DNA of 64,000 nucleotides from Heliocidaris erythrogramma (GCA_025617745.1 CM046862.1:55215946-55279945); one strand, 5' to 3'; numbered from the stretch's first letter, positions 1 through 9,871 are shown. Numbers and translations: made by a program. Notes: generated by a model from the letters alone, not told the origin.

Positions 1-2
1 AA

Positions 3-299
3 GCTGTCGGAAACAGATTTAATGTTCAGGTCGCAATCACGAAGAACCTGGCAATAGTGACTATAATATTTCTGGTATGTTTTCTACCTTTTCCTGCAGT
101 AATATACGGCTGGAAAAATCCAGCCATGTACATCGTTGGTTCGGGGTTTTACTTAACAAACTCTATATTAAATCCATTCATCTACGCATTCAAACACAAA
201 GATTTTCAGAAGGTATTTCGATGCATCATCACCGGATCACTTAACAAGATTCCCATGCCGTCGCAACCACTGAGAGCAATGTTAGAAGTTTTGTATTAG
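3..299 (+). CDS. C-terminal part of a class A (rhodopsin-type) GPCR, 5' end outside window
   Basis: The frame is open from the window edge to TAG at 297-299, giving about 98 residues. The start of TM6 is read as ITKNLAIVTIIF and carries the family motif CFLPF (CWxP-like). A short loop follows, then TM7 with the signature NSILNPFIY (NPxxY), and helix 8 (KHKDFQKVFRCI) with a cysteine placed for palmitoylation. The tail is short, about 25 residues, and ends in EVLY. The protein would be a seven-helix plasma-membrane receptor signalling through G proteins. The ligand cannot be told from this end, though an aminergic, peptide or orphan type is possible. No splice acceptor is visible at the left edge, so the gene may be single-exon, like many expanded invertebrate receptor families. 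No AATAAA lies in the first 200 bases after the stop. Confidence 0.88.
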   Translation, partial: AVGNRFNVQVAITKNLAIVTIIFLVCFLPFPAVIYGWKNPAMYIVGSGFYLTNSILNPFIYAFKHKDFQKVFRCIITGSLNKIPMPSQPLRAMLEVLY

Positions 300-490
300 T
301 CTAAACATTCGTGGATTACGGGTGCGTCAAACAAGTAGCTCAGTGAGAGTCATGTTGCAAGCAAAAATCATAGAAGCCGTTTGTAGAGAAGAACACTACG
401 TATGGTCACTGCATCAGTAAATACCACTTTGTGTTGAAGGCGATCTTGTTGTCATTGTTAACGCACCCTTTTCTTGTTACATTCACTTGG
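300..490. other. Putative 3' flank or UTR of the receptor gene
   Basis: Unique-looking sequence between the receptor stop codon and the minisatellite. No ORF, RNA gene or poly(A) signal is evident. Confidence 0.4.
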
Positions 491-910
491 AACGGAACCT
501 TTCCTTACAAACCATGTTGCATTCAATGTGAAAGGAACATTTCCTTACAAACCATGTTGCGCTCAAAGTGAACAGAACATTTCCTTACGAACCATGTTGC
601 GTTCAAAGTGAACGGAATATTTCCTTACGAACCATGTTGCGTTCAAAGTGAACGGAACATTTCCTTACGATCCATGTTGCGCTCAAAGTGAACGGAACAT
701 TTCCTTACGAACCATGTTGCGTTCAAAGTGAACGGAACATTTCCTTACGAACCATGTTGCGTTAAAAGTGAACGGAACATTGCCTTACGAACCATGTTGC
801 GTTCAAAGTGAACGGAACATTTCCTTAGGAACCATGTTGCGTTCAGACAGTGAACGGAACATTTTCTTACGAACCATGTTGCATTCAAAGTGAACATGGT
901 GAACGGAACC
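491..910. repeat. Minisatellite, 40-bp period, about 10 copies
   Basis: The unit contains GGAACATTTCCTTACGAACC followed by ATGTTGCGTTCAAAGTGAAC. Unit starts fall at 491, 531, 571, 611, 651, 691, 731, 771 and 811, exactly 40 bp apart. The copy near 853 has a 2-bp insertion (cagacag) that breaks the register, and the last copy degenerates. The first two units are the most diverged (attcaatgtg, aaaggaac). A 40-bp period is not a multiple of three, and the short reading frames across it have no coding support. The array lies about 190 bp downstream of the receptor stop. Confidence 0.95.
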
Positions 911-1565
911 TTAAACACTTTAACAACCATCATAGCATGAATGTAACTTTTTCTTTAATACTCGTGTACAGTTTTGGTAGCAAAAAGGAAACTAGACAGA
1001 AACGTGTTAAATATAGTTTCTTGTTTTTCCATGTATCAATAGGTGTTCATACGAGATCATTTTGGTATTCCATCAATTATTATTAAGAGTAATGCACCTG
1101 ACATTCACACAAAAGCCCGCCTCACATAAGGAGTCATTTGATGACGTTTGTTGTTGTTGTATTTTTTTGTTTGGTTTTGTTCTTTTCCTCTCCATCCTTT
1201 TCAGATATCAAGAAATCCCTTATGTAAATATTTTCCCCATAAACTCTAGGCCTATATGCGATTATTTTAGTCTTATAAGGTAGTTTTACTTTTTAAAATA
1301 TTTCAAAGTAATGAAAACATTCTTGCATTGCATTCTCTTTGGGGACATTGCTCTAACAAGCCCAGCTTTTTAACGTCCCCTCTTTCACGACTTGTGTTGA
1401 AGAACATTTTTTTTTACATTAGTAAGTGTTAATAGAATTTCTGCTGTTAATGACAAGTGTTGTATATTGACTAATTTTTTGCACTTCAAATTATGTTTGT
1501 TATGTCATGTTGATAATCTGTTATTCCTGTTACTTATTTAATATCCTATGTACAAATGTTTGTGA
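911..1565. other. Non-coding AT-rich spacer
   Basis: Short T-rich reading frames only; no repeat unit or RNA gene recognised. Confidence 0.4.
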
Positions 1566-1570
1566 AAGAA

Positions 1571-1807
1571 CACTGGAAAAACTGGGGTGTTAAAACTGAC
1601 ACCAGTTGGTGTTAATAGAGGACCACACCCTAGGGTGTTAAAATTACACCCCGAGTTTCAACATAACACCAAAGAGTGTTAAATAACAACCAAAGGTGTT
1701 GTAATAACACAACTGGGTGTTGATTTAACACCACAGATTTAACAGCGGTGTAAAATGACTGGTTTGGTCCTCTATGTACACCAGTTAACACCACAGTTTT
1801 TGCTGTG
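1571..1807. mobile_element. TIR MITE rich in GGTGTTA/TAACACC, 237 bp
   Basis: The left end (cactggaaaaactggggtg) is the inverted match of the right end (caccacagtttttgctgtg). The arms run about 45 bp and include AGAGGACCA on the left and TGGTCCTCT on the right. The interior repeats GGTGTTA and TAACACC in both orientations, so the whole element can fold back. The pentamer AAGAA flanks it on both sides (1566-1570 and 1808-1812) as a possible target duplication. No coding capacity. The superfamily is not assigned. Confidence 0.8.
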
Positions 1808-1935
1808 AAGAAAATAGAATGAACCAATGAACCATGAAGCTACAATGAATGAACCAACGTTATAGGACCGCATCAGGGACTTGTACGGTCTTTGCGCGTC
1901 ATGAAAAATTGATATCGTTGAAAAATTCTTTTAAA

Positions 1936-2068
1936 GCCTGACAACTTCCTTTCATGAAACGCTCCCCAGGGCGTCATTTTGATTGGGGAGCGTTTCATGA
2001 AAGGAAGTTGTCGGATATTTTATCTGACAACTGTTATAAGCTACTGAAATCCTTGCATCTGATTGACC
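1936..2068. mobile_element. Two half-copies of a foldback MITE, head to head
   Basis: Arms of about 28 bp (gacaacttcctttcatgaaa at 1940 and its inverse ending near 2012) flank a 17-bp centre. The sequence after the right arm (ctgttataagctactgaaat, then cttgcatctgattg) recurs in the fuller relative at 12016-12196. This site is therefore the right end of one copy joined to the left half of another. Confidence 0.7.
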
Positions 2069-2315
2069 GCTGGGGGTGGTCCACGAGAGATAGCGCGATC
2101 TAGCGCGCGCCTATTCACAGTTTACTGTGCGGAGAGTGCTACGATAGATCGCTCTACCCTCTGCAGGTGTGAACACGAGGCGTGCCAGCAGCGTGCCAGT
2201 GGACCGCTCTTGCGTGATCCACAATGGAGTGATCCACTTTCCAATCTCGTAATGAGAACGGGGTCTTAGTCGTTCGCCCGTATATGACGCAGAGGTTGTG
2301 CTACTGAAAAAGAAT

Positions 2316-2955
2316 ACAGAGAGAAGAAAAACAAAGAAATAGATATGGAAAAAGAAGAAAGAAGAAAAACAAAGAAATACACAAGGAGAAATGGAAGACA
2401 GAGAGATGACAACGAAAGACATCGGGAAAAAAGAAGAGCGAAGAAAACAAAGAAATACATAAGGAAAAAGGGAAGATAGAAATAAATAAAGATATACACG
2501 TGAAAAAGGGAAGACAGAGGGAAGAAAAACAAAGGAAGACATAATAAAAAGAAAAGAAAAGAAACAGAAAAAAAGAAAAAGGAAATAGGAAAACAGGGAG
2601 ATGAAAAACAAACAAAAAACATACATAAATAAATTAAAAGAAGATAGAAGAAAAACAAAGTAATACACAAGGAAAAAACAAGGGCGAAGACCCCCCCCCC
2701 CCCCGAAAAAAAATCCATAAGGAAAATGAAAACAGAGAGAAGAAAAACAAAGGAATACATAAGGAAATAAGGAAGACAGAGAGATCAAAAACAAAGAAAT
2801 GCATAAATAAATAAAGAGAAGTTAGAGAGAATAAAAACAAAGTAATACATAAGGAAAAAAGAAGATAGAAGAAAAACAAAGAAATACATAAAGAAAAAAC
2901 ACAGCGAGAAGAAATACACAAGAAAGAGAAGACAGAGATAAGAAACACAAATAAA
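2316..2955. repeat. Degenerate purine-strand tandem array, about 40-bp period
   Basis: The plus strand is almost entirely A and G. The motif AGAAGAAAAACAAAGAAATA recurs at about 40-bp steps (2321, 2361, then near 2401 and 2439) and more loosely to 2955. An 18-base C run at 2687-2704 interrupts it. Minus-strand frames through it give only F/L/S-rich low-complexity peptides, which are shadows of the pyrimidine strand. Such strand-asymmetric tracts can form triplex structures. Confidence 0.8.
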
Positions 2956-3930
2956 TACTATAGTACTGCTGCCACGCCAGCCGTGTTGGTCATCATACAC
3001 ACGTGGAATTTGGACAAACGACGACTGCCATTACATCTATCAGGCGTTCTTGCAGCTGCTTGCAAGATGAATTCACACGATAAAAATTACTTTCGAAAAA
3101 TAAACTCAAGACAATTTCAATAGCCCTGTCTATCACCTTTAGAAATGTGCGAACATTACAACGGTGTATTACATAATCCGAACCTGATTTCTATGGGCAG
3201 TACATTAGGCCTTTGAAATTGCCCTTGAGTTTTTTTTAAATTATAATTTTGATTGATTTATAGCAAAACGCCATGGAAACAAATTCGGCGAGGATAGATT
3301 GATCAGGTATACATTTGTCTTTAAAAATATCGTATTTTCAGCCGTCCCTGTGAATTTAAAGATTGAGAACGTACTTTGGAATCCTTCATGCCTTCTCCAT
3401 TCACATGGGGTTTGCGTGCAAATTCTCTTACATGTTGGAGCGTGCAGAGTGATCTCCTGGTAATCGATTCACTATTTCACGTCAATTTATTACGGGTTTG
3501 CGTTAATTTACTAGACTGATAATACTCAATTTGCAGTAAATTTATAATCGATTCAACAGAGTTTTGCCAACCAAAGAGAATAAAAAAAATGATTACAATG
3601 AAAAAAGAAATAAAAAAATGGCATTGTGCGTATCATACAGAATAGGAATATACGCTTCCCTTCTTTCGAATCTTTTTGGTTGTTAAATAGAAACTGTATT
3701 TCTTTTACAAAATACTATACACTTTATTTGATGAAATGGTGTGCATCTTCTGAAATTGCTAACCATAGAATAGTACTTATTTAAACATCATAAATTTAAT
3801 TTTGATGCTTATTTACTACGCAAGGCAAGTTTGCTGACTACGCCAATTTATTAAATTTTAGAAAGGCATAGCTGAGCAAGTTGTGTCTCAACGAGTCGAC
3901 TACATACCAAACCGACAACAGATTAAACCA
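2956..3930. other. Non-coding AT-rich spacer
   Basis: No gene, tandem repeat or inverted repeat of note was seen. Confidence 0.35.
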
Positions 3931-4047
3931 ATTCAGAAAAAAAAGGTTCGCGGTACAACCATGTGTGTTGGAGTAACTCCACGTTCCGTCAGAATGCCCT
4001 GGCCATCGTCAGGAGAAGAAAAGCGAATAATTTTTTTTCTTCTGAAT
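3931..4047. mobile_element. Small TIR MITE, 117 bp
   Basis: The left end (attcagaaaaaaaaggttcg) is matched in inverted form by the right end (ttttttttcttctgaat). The left terminal 30 bases, with GCGGTACAACCATGTG, also make up both arms of the hairpins at 30723-30783 and 57298-57358, so this is a dispersed family. Confidence 0.65.
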
Positions 4048-4207
4048 TACAACTTCACCATGCAAACCTTCAAATCCTAGATTAAACCAAAAAAATAAAA
4101 AATTTAAATTTCAAGGATGAAAGTGTAACCCGACTCAGGTATTCTACAGCAGTCTCACCAACGAGAGCGACGATAGACCGAAATAATACATGTACTAGTT
4201 GCATTGT

Positions 4208-4420
4208 GTGTGTGTATGTGCAATTGGGTTTTTACAGACGTGTATTACTCAGATATGATTATTTACGTCTGGGACCGACCTTTAACGTCACCATCCGAAA
4301 GACGTGACTCAGTCTCGAACCTGGGTCAGTTGAATCAGTTTATAACTTCCACTGATAGCTGGATCAGTACCGTACATACGGCATTGAGCTGGATTACAGG
4401 CGCACGCCACAACGCCCAGT
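4208..4420 (-). mobile_element. SINE with a 7SL RNA-like head, full length, 213 bp
   Basis: Perfect 12-bp direct repeats (tagttgcattgt at 4196-4207 and 4421-4432) flank it, as expected from target-primed reverse transcription. Read on the minus strand it begins ACTGGGCGTTGTGGCGTGCG, then CCTGTAATCCAGCT. This is close to the 5' end of 7SL RNA and Alu as I remember them (GGGCGCGGTGGCGCG.., CCTGTAATCCCAGCT), and it starts at the same base as 7SL. A B-box-like GGTTCGAGACT lies about 100 bases in (4311-4321). The body holds TCGGATGGTGACGTTAAAGG, and the 3' end is an AC-rich tail (4208-4225). Body fragments recur at 19228, 48268 and 53621, which argues against contamination. Confidence 0.82.
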
Positions 4421-4432
4421 TAGTTGCATTGT

Positions 4433-5040
4433 CATAAATGGTGAAGAATAAGCCAGTTCGTAATTACCACGTGTTACAAATGACCCTGAAATGACCCCAA
4501 TTTGTACGCGCGCGCATCTCTTTTATTGCATATCTTCCTGACCGGAACGGTCTCCAACGGTTCATGTACAACTCCATGTCATCAAGAAAACGGCAGCCCC
4601 CATGAAGTGTTAGCAGATGATACCGTGTGCTATAATGTCTTGATTTAAACCCTTTTCTGATACTTTATTTCTAACGTGATACAGGTCAATGATTAAGAAT
4701 ATATTACACCTTTGAACATAAGTACATTTATATTCTAGTGTTAATTCTCCTTTAAAGACTTTTAATTCTTGACTTTTAAAAGAATAAGGCTAATAAATTT
4801 ACATTACACGTCTATAATCCCTATGATTTCCATAAAGCATATTAAATGAAATATTCTGACTTAATACAAAAATAAAGATTGCATTTCATTTTATTTTTAA
4901 ATAACTTTTCTCGACATTCCCGTCAGATATCGAAGTGTATGCTCATTTAATATCAGGGAACATGTTTGCCCCATCACATAAATATTAATAGAAATTTCAC
5001 AGCAAATAACTTTAACAAAAATACAAACATCTAGTCCTAG
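4433..5040. other. Non-coding spacer
   Basis: Includes a short CG-alternating stretch (gcgcgcgc near 4508). No feature recognised. Confidence 0.35.
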
Positions 5041-5045
5041 CCCCC

Positions 5046-5080
<35 letters not shown>

Positions 5081-5100
5081 CAACTCTCTCCCTCTCCCCC
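5041..5100. repeat. Poly-C tract with an uninterrupted run of 31 C
   Basis: C runs from 5047 to 5077 without a break and is bordered by CT-rich sequence. The G strand could form a quadruplex and the C strand an i-motif. Its length is likely to vary between alleles or assemblies. Confidence 0.95.
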
Positions 5101-6148
5101 TGGTGCAGTTGCAGGTGATTCCTATCTGTTTTGGGACATACATTAGTATTTGAAGGGACAATATCAAGATTATGCCCTTTAGTTACGGCTTTACCAAAAG
5201 CGATGTCAGAAAAAGAAGAAAAAATTAAAGAAAATAAAAATACAAAAATGTTGATTAAGACTATAACCTTTCCCTCTGGGCCGATCGACATGTACCACAA
5301 TATATACGCGTGCTTTAATTCGGGACTGAGCACTCTTCGTATTTAAACTCTTTGCTCTTACATTTCAAGGAGCCCAACTTAGTCAGTTGCACTCGTTCAA
5401 AATTCTTTAAAGTAAAACTGTTTGGTAATTAACCATCGACTATTGGCTATATAAATGAAAATATAAATTACGATAACAATATTTTGTGTAGGTTATTGAA
5501 AAGAATCTTTCATTTTACAGCTTACAGTTGTAGAGGAAAAAACATTATTTCTTAAAAACACAAACATATTTTCTATCGTAAAAAGAGAGTTTTATGACGT
5601 AATAATTTTTTTTAAAGCGCTAATATTGTTTTACGAAATAAATTGTGATCAATTCACAGAGGAAAGTTATTGAATCGATCACTTCTTTCACGATTTTCAG
5701 AAAAATGGATTGGGCACAGTGTGGTGCTCAATTCCTATGGTAGATTTTCAAATTATATCAAATAGCACACATTATAAGCCTTCATTTTTGTGTAGCATAG
5801 AATATCCCCGCTCTCGCCGCACCCCACCCCTTTCTAACTCTCTATCTCTCTCCCATTCCGTATTTTGTAGCAATCTTATAGTTGCATGTCACACATTTTG
5901 TTCAAAATGATGGTGATATTTTTGTTTTACATTTTTTTCTTTCAGCACAGTTCTTTCTACACCGATATTCTGTAAAAATCCTCGGAAAAGCCAGTCTCTA
6001 AAATCACGCTTAAATTACGCCAGAATGTTTCTGATTAAGTAGGCATAATGCTAGATAATAAAAAGGGTCAAATTTTTTTTACAATTCATAATACCAATGT
6101 TTCTGGATTTCTTCTTTTTGTTTTTAGTATTTACAAGTTGAAATAGCT
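5101..6148. other. Non-coding AT-rich spacer
   Basis: Short open frames lack start context, domains or homology that I can recognise. No repeat structure seen. Confidence 0.35.
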
Positions 6149-6251
6149 GGGGCCTGTAACATAAAGAGATACAATCGTAAGTCTATGGCAACCCATGTAC
6201 TGAAGAGTTACAATTGATCGTAAGATTGTATCTCTTTATGTTACAGGCCCC
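6149..6251. mobile_element. MITE with perfect 28-bp terminal inverted repeats, 103 bp
   Basis: The left arm (ggggcctgtaacataaagag, then atacaatc) is repeated exactly in inverted form at the right end (6224-6251). A second, weaker inverted pair inside (atcgtaag/cttac-like) would extend the hairpin. No clear target duplication. It is too short to encode anything. Confidence 0.88.
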
Positions 6252-6464
6252 ATGAGAAACGTCCGCGAATAATATAAAAGATAATAACATGGGACGATCT
6301 ATAAAAGTCATTAATGTACGTGTTGAAATAAGCGAGCTATAACTGAACCGGATATCTCTTAAAGTCTACGTCTATAACATGTTATTAATGAATTATCAAC
6401 TTTCAAAATAGAATGAAATCATTAGCATTTACCTTCCGGTAGCTTCTCTACCACATTTCATAAT

Positions 6465-6600
6465 AATAATCCGTTTTATATAGCGCCTAATACATCGATG
6501 ATGTCTCTAAGCGCTTTCCCTGGTGAGTATTCCAGCAAGGGCATTACAGTGACGCTCTCATTGCTAAGCAAACGACATTAACTTTCGCATCCTACCGGGT
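6465..6600 (-). repeat. Dispersed repeat resembling a CR1/L2-type LINE 3' end
   Basis: Read on the minus strand it carries GGGAAAGCGCTTAGAGACAT, then TATATAAAACGG and an ATT-type tail (6465-6472). This matches the style of the CR1/L2 3' end at 35990-36060 (GGAGCGCCTTGAGCAT, GCGCTATACAAG, ATT repeats). The adjacent sequence (ccgggtacccatttaacacc) also has a repeat-like look. Family assignment is by memory of the motif. Confidence 0.55.
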
Positions 6601-6747
6601 ACCCATTTAACACCTGGGTGGAGAGTGGCGCGCGAAGCGCGAAAGCTCCCATGTTTTAGGCGGAATGTTAGTCCAACGCCGTGGCTGCTTTTCAGTTATT
6701 TTAGCCGCAATACTGCGAATAAAAATAAAGAAAAGTATAGGCTTTGA

Positions 6748-7640
6748 GCCGCCGCGGGCGAAATTTTTTCCCCAAACAGGTTTACCTATTACAGTAAAAT
6801 CCTGCCTCCTGATTGGTTCAAAGGTATACGCGTCATGAATATTCATGAGCTGAGCGACAAAGGCCTAGTTCATGTATTACGCATGCGCGTGGCTGAACGG
6901 AGCTCGATCGAGCGAGCACGATGCATGGAGCACGTACGCGAAAGCTGCTATAGGCCTCGCTAAGATCTAGGGGCCGTGATGTGTGGTTCATCTCAAAGTT
7001 GTTTAAATTCCTATATTATGAGCAATGGCGGCGACTACAACTCTGTGCAATCTTGATCGCTCTAAAGAGGAGAATACCGATATCTTCTTCAAGAATTATC
7101 AAAACCTTTATGTAAGTATTATAATTATTGTGAAATTGTAAATCGACCCATCCCACAGGCGAATCTCAGTACTACAGCTTGTAAATGATGCAGCAGTTTG
7201 GTTAGAAAGTGTTTATATTATAAATCCCATCGACATCCTATGATACTGTGGCTGTACATGCACAACGCGTACATTTTGTCACTAGACTAGCTAGCTAGTA
7301 CTAGACTAGACCGATATTATATGTCTCTTCTCGTTGGGCTTCTCATCTAACGTCACGTTCTTGTAACATGGTCAGGCTATAGTATTGAGAAAATTCGCCT
7401 ATGAGCTGGGACGATTTATAATTTCACAATACCGTGTGGCTCAAAAAAAAAAAACGTTACACTTTTGAAATGGTTGTCAAATTAAGTATATGTATATTTT
7501 CATGGGAAAATGTGGATTTGTATGGAAAGCTGAAAGACCCACCTTTCATATGATATGACAAAATTGAAAAAAATCATGCATCGATGAGCAGTACTCACTT
7601 AAGTTAGAGGTATGAAAATTTGCCTGCGCAAGATTTTCTT
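6748..7640 (+). repeat. Left arm of a large inverted duplication containing a promoter and first exon
   Basis: Blocks at 6748-7117 and 7425-7640 match 8345-8880 in inverted order. Upstream of the ATG at 7025 are an inverted CCAAT box (cctgattggttcaaagg near 6807), the palindrome catgaatattcatga (6834) and an NRF-1-like CGCATGCGCG (6880). The start codon sits in AATGGCGGC, a YY1-type initiator motif. The segment 7118-7424 (intron-like) has no counterpart in the right arm. Confidence 0.75.
7025..7111 (+). CDS. Putative first coding exon, 29 codons, unknown protein
   Basis: ATG at 7025 opens MAATTTLCNLDRSKEEN and continues TDIFFKNYQNLY to a consensus splice donor, TAT|GTAAGT, at 7112. I do not recognise the protein. 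Support for coding comes from the inverted copy at 8652-8560, which keeps the frame (MAATTTLCNLDRSK) and differs by an in-frame 9-bp indel and mostly conservative changes. A promoter-like region with CCAAT, NRF-1-like and YY1-like motifs lies just upstream. No second exon could be identified downstream before the TTAA-flanked MITE at 7960. It could be the 5' end of a live gene, a captured gene fragment or part of a transposon. Confidence 0.45.
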
Positions 7641-7959
7641 AATCAAAATGCCCAATTGCCCTTTTCAAAATTAAAAACCCATTTGAGATTGAAAATATAG
7701 AATAGATATGTCACTTTATTTTTAAACTGAAGATTTCCTTATATATTTCTGTTAAAAAGCGATATTCGCTTAATAGATATATCTTTTTCTCGTATGGGAC
7801 AGAGCACATTAATTCAAATTTTATGGATGCTTCTTCCCTGAGCATCTATAGCGGCAAACTATGCATTCACCTGCTTTCGGATAATGGACTTGAAAAGTCA
7901 GAATGCATGCTGCATATATTATGTTCTGCTCTGTTTGGCAAACCCGGTATTTACCTTAA

Positions 7960-8251
7960 AGGGATACGCCACCGGGCGGCGTGGGGAAAGTCAGGATTTC
8001 GTAAGCCCCATTCACTGGTACACAAAGTTTGTGCGTCGAACGCGTCCGTTGGACTAAGTGGGATTACATTTCGACTGCACGAAGCCGACCGAATCTCGCA
8101 CGAGAGCTCGAGCTCAGGCGGAGCGTGCATGTTTGTGCGGCGACCAGTCTATCAGAGGTTTGCGCCCCGCGGGGCAACGGCATGATCAGGTAACGATCAC
8201 AGTGCGCTCTCGCGGCGTTAAAACGTCCACAATCTGCGGTTGAGTATCCCT
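7960..8251. mobile_element. TTAA-flanked (piggyBac-like) MITE, copy 1, 292 bp
   Basis: TTAA at 7956-7959 precedes AGGGATACGCC. The right end is GAGTATCCCT followed by TCAA, a mutated TTAA. The sequence is about 90 percent the same as the copy at 12213-12506, including ACCGGGCGGC and CACGAGAGCTCGAGCTCAGG. It is GC-rich against the AT-rich neighbourhood. It sits between the two arms of the inverted duplication. Reading frames in it (one of 120 codons crosses its left edge) are not supported as genes. Confidence 0.8.
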
Positions 8252-8344
8252 TCAATCTTCGTTCATGCATAAATGTCTTATTCAATAATCAAAAACAGAT
8301 ATTAAGAAACAAAAGGATGTTATAATTGATCATGAATATCTCAT

Positions 8345-8880
8345 ATCACCCTTATTTTGTAGGCTATAAATTTTCATTCCTCTAACTTAAGTGAGCACTG
8401 CTTATCGATGCACGATTTTTTTTTTCATATCATATGAAAGGTGGGTCCTTTAGCTTTCCATACATATCAACATTTTCCCATCAAAATATATATGCCTAAT
8501 TTGGCAACCATTTCAAAAGTGTAACTTTTTTTTTTAGCCACACGGTGTAATGTACATAAAGGTTTTGATAATTTTTTAAAGAAGAAATTGGTATTCTCTT
8601 CTTTCATGTCTTTGGAGCGATCAAGATTACACAGAGTTGTAGTCGCCGCCATTGCTCATAACATAACGTAAACACCTTTGAACCACACACATCACATGCT
8701 CCTGATCATAGGGCCTATACATTCGCGTCCACGAGCATGCGTAATACATGAACTAGGCCTTTGTAGCTCAGCACATGAATATTCATGATGCATATACCTT
8801 TGAACCAATCAGGAGGCAGGATTGTACTGTTACTGTAAAACTGTTTGGGAAAAAATATCGCCGCCGGCGGGGGGTGGCCG
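8345..8880 (-). repeat. Right arm of the large inverted duplication
   Basis: Inverted match to 6748-7117 plus 7425-7640. It carries the same inverted CCAAT box, the ATATTCATG palindrome, ACGCATGCTCG (the NRF-1-like site altered) and AATGGCGGCGAC at the start codon. The intron-like 7118-7424 is absent, and GTAAGT is replaced by GTACAT. Confidence 0.75.
8560..8652 (-). pseudogene. Inverted copy of the putative first exon, donor site lost
   Basis: The minus-strand ATG at 8652 opens MAATTTLCNLDRSKDMKEEN, then TNFFFKKLSKPL. Compared with 7025-7111 there are three extra codons (within KDMKEEN), an in-frame change. The GTAAGT donor has become GTACAT, so splicing as in the left copy is not expected. 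The frame reads on to a stop at 8467 through sequence matching the left copy's 7425-7500, which there lies in the intron. It is probably a decayed duplicate. Confidence 0.5.
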
Positions 8881-8889
8881 ATTTTATCA

Positions 8890-8908
8890 TATGTGGATCC
8901 GCCACTGG
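8890..8908. mobile_element. Remnant of a hAT-type terminus
   Basis: TGGATCCGCCACTG matches the terminal sequence of the complete element at 9872-10243 in inverted form. No matching left end was found. Confidence 0.45.
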
Positions 8909-8927
8909 TTACCTAATGGATACACTG

Positions 8928-9430
8928 TGATTGATTGATAGACTGATTGAGAAAATGATTGAATACGTACAGTAGATGTAGATGTACATTAACTGGTTGA
9001 TTCATTGATTTATCGAAAGATTGATTTACAGTGAGTGAATTATTTATTGATAGATCAGTTGACTGGTAATTGATTAATTTGGCATTCTTGTTCAAATGAA
9101 TGGTTTGGAAAAGCTTTCATGAATAATTTGTTAAATTACAGTGTGTTCGATCGATTGATTTTGACAGATTTGCCCGAAAGTCTGGCTGGTTGACTGATTG
9201 ATGGTTTGAGCATTTGATAAATTAATTGATCAATCATATTGATTGTTGATTAACTGATTACCTTATTGAAAGACTGGCTGAATGGTTGAATGAATGACTG
9301 ATGCATCGATTGATTGATTAATTGATTTAATGACTTATTATCTGTCGTTTAATGTACAGTATTGATTGTTTGATTGTTGCTTGATTTATTAATTGATTTT
9401 TTATTGATTAATTGATTGAATGATCTGAAG
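8928..9430. repeat. Degenerate TTGA/TGAT tetranucleotide-rich region
   Basis: About 500 bp dominated by ATTGATTGATTGA-like words mixed with point changes (for example 9307-9330 and 9365-9420). An old microsatellite; no coding potential. Confidence 0.75.
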
Positions 9431-9871
9431 ATGTATTAATTTGGTACTTTTCTTCTTGACTGAATGTGGATTTGATGTCTGTGAATTGTGAATACTGTGC
9501 TTAAAAGATCTTGAAATAATTCCACATTATTCATTCTCAACCATGCATAAAGTAATGAAATCATTAAAATAGTGATAGAAAATTGACACAAAATTCCTAG
9601 ACTATCATAATATCATCATCAATTTATGCAAAAGAGCAATTTGTTTGAATTATTCGGATTGCCTGGCTGGTTTAATTTTCCCTCTTCTTTCAATTTGGCG
9701 CAAGCCATTTTTCACACTCTGAACAAAAACAGACAGTGTTCGCCCAAGGGTGAACAAAAAAAAAATTTGTTAGTGTTACATGATAGATGAGACTATTGGG
9801 CATCTATCGACATGAAGAAAAAAAAAATCTAAATATCTTGAAATGTAAATTTGACAGATTTTTCAAACGTG

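Noticed and set aside
2111..2794. 227-codon minus-strand frame rich in F, L and S
   Set aside because: It is the translation of the pyrimidine strand of a degenerate tandem array; low complexity, no domain, and overlapping frames look the same.
4387..4423. Contamination by a primate Alu
   Set aside because: The match covers only the head; the body and tail match other repeats in this window and the element has its own 12-bp target duplication.
7823..8185. 120-codon frame as a gene
   Set aside because: Two thirds of it lie inside the GC-rich TTAA-flanked MITE; the same frame in the 12213 copy continues into different sequence.
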